Below, in pieces: positions 61,489 to 64,000 of a stretch of 64,000 nucleotides of DNA; the first letter of the stretch is position 1; every line of letters begins with the position of its first letter. The position numbers were made by a program, and so were the translations under genes. The stretch comes from Mumia sp. ZJ1417. Lineage in GTDB: Bacteria > Actinomycetota > Actinomycetes > Propionibacteriales > Nocardioidaceae. The notes beneath the pieces are model-generated. The model had not been told where the DNA came from and ran no database searches. It was given only the letters and a program-made list of their open reading frames with translations. The stretch lies in NCBI RefSeq assembly GCF_014127285.1, contig NZ_CP059901.1, forward strand, positions 558,001-622,000, written 5' to 3'.

Positions 61489-62270
61489 GCGACATGACTT
61501 CTTCGATCGCGTCGGAGTGGACCAAGCTCTGGTCGGTTCGCTCGACCTGGTGGTGCTTGGTCGGTGCCGTGTTCCTGGTCGCGTTCTACGCGGTCCCGGC
61601 AGGCTTCGACGCCGCCCAGCCGAACCCTGACCTCTCGTACGCGCAACAGCTGCTGCACGTCGAGGACGTCGTCTTCACGGCGCTGCAGTTCTCGCAGTTC
61701 GCGCTGGTGGCGCTGGCGCTCCTGACCGTCACCTCGGAGTATGCCTCCGGCAGTATCCGGACGACGTTGCAGTGCGATCCGCGACGTGGGCGGGTGCTCG
61801 TGGCGAAGCTGGTCGTCGTCGAGGTGGTCGCGCTGGTCGGTGGGGCGCTCCTCGCGGTGCTGGGTGCCGTCCTCGCCGACCTGACCGCAGGTGAGTACGG
61901 AGTCTTCGACGCGGGTGAGGTCGCGGCCGCGGCAGGCAGGGTCAGCGTCTACCTAGCGGTCGTCGTGGCCTTCTCCATCGGTCTCGCCGTCGCGCTGCGC
62001 AGCACCGCGGGCGCACTCGTCGGAGCGTTCCTGGTGCTCTTCCTGGTGCCGCTGGTGTTCATGATGAGCGGGGTGGACCTGATGGTCGACATGTCCTTCT
62101 GGCTTCCGGGCACCGCCGGCACCGAATATCTCGGCATCGGGATCGCGACCCTCTTCGGCCTCGACGACCAGCTGCCGTACGGCGAGGGCGGCGCGCTCGT
62201 GCTGTTCGCCGCGTGGGCGGGCGTCGTCCTGGCCGCGGGGTACGCCGCGTTCCGCAGCCGCGACGCCTGA
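61485..62270 (+). CDS. ABC transporter permease (second export system)
   Basis: ABC-2 type membrane subunit of 261 residues: SEWTKLWSVRSTWWCLVGAVFLVAFYAV, LTVTSEYASGSIRTTLQCDPRRGRVLVAKL, and VFSIGLAVALRSTAGALVGAFLVLFLVP-type helices. Six membrane spans. The segment SEYASGSIRTTL marks it as an actinobacterial DrrB-like family. ATG 61485 overlaps the ATPase stop as ATGA. Exporter for an unknown lipid, peptide or drug. Confidence 0.9.
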   Translation: MSDMTSSIASEWTKLWSVRSTWWCLVGAVFLVAFYAVPAGFDAAQPNPDLSYAQQLLHVEDVVFTALQFSQFALVALALLTVTSEYASGSIRTTLQCDPRRGRVLVAKLVVVEVVALVGGALLAVLGAVLADLTAGEYGVFDAGEVAAAAGRVSVYLAVVVAFSIGLAVALRSTAGALVGAFLVLFLVPLVFMMSGVDLMVDMSFWLPGTAGTEYLGIGIATLFGLDDQLPYGEGGALVLFAAWAGVVLAAGYAAFRSRDA

Positions 62271-62289
62271 CGGCCCAGCAGGGGAGGCC

Positions 62290-62958
62290 CTAAACGTCCT
62301 CGCCGACGAGCCCTGCCTCGTAGGCGAGGACGGCTGCCTGCACGCGGTTGCGCACACCGAGGCGCCCGAAGGCACTGCTCAGGTAGGCCTTCACGGTGCC
62401 TTCGACGAGGTGGAGCCGGCGGCCGATCTCGGCGTTGGAGAGCCCGGCGCCGACCAGCGCCATCACGTCCCGCTCGCGGTTCGTCAGCATCGCGACCTTG
62501 GCACGCGCCTCGGCCGCTCGCGCCATGCGGTCACCGGCACCGGCGCCGATCTCGGCGATCACCCGCTGCGCCACGGTCGGGGACAGGTATGCCGCGCCGT
62601 CGGCGACCGCGTGGACGCCGGCGAGGAGCTCGCGCGGATCGCCGGACTTCAGCAAGAACCCGCTCGCTCCGTCGCCGAGAGCGCGGGCGATGAAGGCGTC
62701 GTCCGAAAAGGTCGTCAGCATCACGACACCCGCCTCGGGCACCGTGCGCCGGATCTCCGCAGCGGCGGCGAGGCCGTCCATGCGCGGCATCCGGATGTCG
62801 AGCAGCGCGACGTCCGGCCGGTGCCGCTGCACGGCGTCGACCGCGCTTCTGCCGTCCGCTGCCTCGGCGACCACCTCGATCGCGGGATCCGTCTCCAGGA
62901 TCGCCCGCACCCCGGCCCGTACCATCGCCTCGTCGTCGGCGAGGACCACGCGGATCAC
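62290..62958 (-). CDS. NarL/LuxR-family response regulator
   Basis: Response regulator of 222 residues. Receiver: VVLADDEAMVRAG, phospho-Asp in DVALLDIRMPRMDG (about 54), VVMLTTFSDD (Thr) and GFLLKSGDPRELL (Lys). C-terminal LuxR-type HTH: LTNRERDVMALVGAGLSNAEIGRRLHLVEGTVKAYLSSAFGRLGVRNRVQ. GTG 62958 overlaps the kinase stop (GTGA). It likely regulates the ABC genes at 60763-62270, which face it tail to tail with 19 bases between. Confidence 0.93.
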   Translation of the reverse strand: MIRVVLADDEAMVRAGVRAILETDPAIEVVAEAADGRSAVDAVQRHRPDVALLDIRMPRMDGLAAAAEIRRTVPEAGVVMLTTFSDDAFIARALGDGASGFLLKSGDPRELLAGVHAVADGAAYLSPTVAQRVIAEIGAGAGDRMARAAEARAKVAMLTNRERDVMALVGAGLSNAEIGRRLHLVEGTVKAYLSSAFGRLGVRNRVQAAVLAYEAGLVGEDV

Positions 62959-64000
62959 GAGGTCGCCTCGGCGGCGCTGCGACGTGCCCGGTCTGTCACC
63001 GGGAGCTCTGCGACCAGGGCGAACCCGCCGTTTCCCGTCGGTCCGTGGCGCAGCGAGCCGCCGGCGGCGCGTGCCGCCTCGTCGAGTCCGGCCAGCCCGA
63101 GTCGGCTCGTGATGCCATGGCGCGGTCGTTCGCGCGCGGCGCCATTGAGGACGAAGACGTGGACGGCCTGACGGCCACGCTCCAGACGCACGGTCACGGG
63201 TGCGCCCGGTGCATGCCGGGCGGCGTTGGTGAGCCCTTCCTGGACCACGCGGTGGGCGGCGACCTGCTGCAACGGCGCGAGCGCGTCGGCAGCACCCTCG
63301 AGGCGGACGTCGAGACCGGAGTCCCTGGCGCGCTCCACCAGCTCGGCGATGCTCGCTGCGGCAGGCTCGAGCGGGACCTCCTCCTCGCCCGGCCGAAGCA
63401 CGCCGACGATCTGGCCGAGCCGGTCCGTCGCGTCCGCTGCGGCGGATCGAAGTGCTGCGGCCGCTTGCCGGGCCTCGTCCGGGATCCCTGACCTGACCTC
63501 GAGGGCCCCTGCGCGGAGCGCGATCAGGCTGAGCTCGTGGCCGAGCGAGTCGTGCATCTCCTGTGCGATCCGGGCCCGCTCCCGCAGCTGCGCGTGCTCG
63601 ACGGCCGCGGCGTGGTGGGACGCGACCTGGCGCAGGTAGCGCCCGCACAGCCAGGGGAGCCCCATGAACAGGATCGTGTTGCCGATCAGCGCACCGCCGC
63701 GGCCGAGCCAGCCGGACCACGAGGGGTCGTTGACCAGGGCGTCGAGCAGCAGCAGCGCCGCGAGCGAGGCGACCACGACGGCCGCCGTCGACGAGCGCGA
63801 ACGCGAGTGCCAGCGCCACCTCTGGCAGTCGCGCCCGGATCAGCAGCGCAACAGCGACCACGATGACCCCGACCGCAGCCCACCAGCCCTGGGACGCCGG
63901 AAGGGCGGTGCCGCTCATCACGGCGTGCTCGACCGCGACGCAGAGGACGAGTCCGCATCCGAGCACCGCTCGCCGGACCCCGGGACGTCGCAGCAGACTC
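62955..64000 (-). CDS. NarL-type sensor histidine kinase, frame-shifted, 5' end outside window
   Basis: Membrane sensor of the HisKA_3 class. The conserved part in frame from 63776 down has MVASLAALLLLDAL, RARIAQEMHDSLGHELSLIALRAG (phospho-His), VRLEG, HRVVQEGLTNAARHAPGAPVTV and RLGLAGLDEAARAAGGSL. Residues above (about 63790-64000) fit a membrane region AVEHAVMSGTALPAS, GWWAAVGVIVVAVALLI, LALAFALV but only in the other frame; the shift is by one base near 63778-63794. Either a base error or a real disruption. The frame remains open to base 64000. Stop overlaps the regulator. Confidence 0.72.

Noticed and set aside
1-64000. tRNA, rRNA, insertion sequence or phage integration site
   Set aside because: No cloverleaf-like gene, transposase, integrase or flanking direct repeats were recognised by reading; a covariance or profile search could still find a small RNA.

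Overview
The window is high-GC, densely coded DNA from an actinobacterium. Supporting this are many GTG starts, mshA (mycothiol synthesis), CarD, a SenX3-RegX3-type two-component pair next to phoU, a HbhA-like Lys/Ala/Pro-rich protein and a SOS box of the Gram-positive type. Gene content and order resemble Nocardioidaceae/Propionibacteriales more than Mycobacterium or Streptomyces; this placement is an inference from memory of these families, not a search. I saw no rRNA, tRNA, CRISPR array or insertion sequence.

Region 1 (1-13.5 kb) is a surface-polysaccharide locus of the Wzx/Wzy type: chain-length regulator/tyrosine kinase (cut by the left edge), two glycosyltransferases, flippase, methyltransferase, polymerase/ligase. 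A tightly coupled run follows (4,6-dehydratase, aminotransferase, initiating phosphoglycosyltransferase, GNAT acetyltransferase) that looks able to make and load a diacetamido-trideoxy sugar. A divergent nucleotide-sugar dehydrogenase/epimerase pair could make a uronic-acid sugar. Region 2 (13.5-17.2 kb) has a DEAD-box helicase, mannose-6-phosphate isomerase and a decayed discoidin-domain gene. Region 3 (17.2-22.3 kb, minus strand) is a sulfate-activation operon: cysC, a TauE/SafE exporter, a YhhN membrane enzyme, cysD and cysN, without any reductase nearby.

Region 4 (22.4-47.4 kb) is largely conserved actinobacterial core: XRE regulator-HbhA-DUF2516, an alkylation-repair AlkB homologue under a SOS box, typA, a fatty-acid oxidation pair with a TetR regulator, mshA-YbjN, a Clp-N/HTH protein with two matching operators, gpmA, phoU/senX3-regX3 around a PHO box, endonuclease IV, then LpqE-like/carD, ispF, cysS and rlmB. 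In M. tuberculosis the Rv0474-Rv0491 and Rv3579c-Rv3584 blocks are far apart; here they are joined. Region 5 (47.4-64 kb) is accessory: a fusion of a YbdK/GCS2 ligase with a circularly permuted ATP-grasp enzyme, two ABC export systems of similar type, a PucR/CdaR regulator facing an FAD dehydrogenase, a kinase-like DUF4032 / lactone oxidase / PLP aldolase operon, small membrane proteins and a NarL-type two-component system whose kinase has an apparent frameshift and runs off the right edge.

Non-coding highlights: a family of short dispersed repeats with core TTCGACARGCTCR, found between genes and inside two coding regions; two 60-bp hairpins that share ends and an inner motif but have different, self-complementary stems; and several long near-perfect inverted repeats at the ends of convergent genes.
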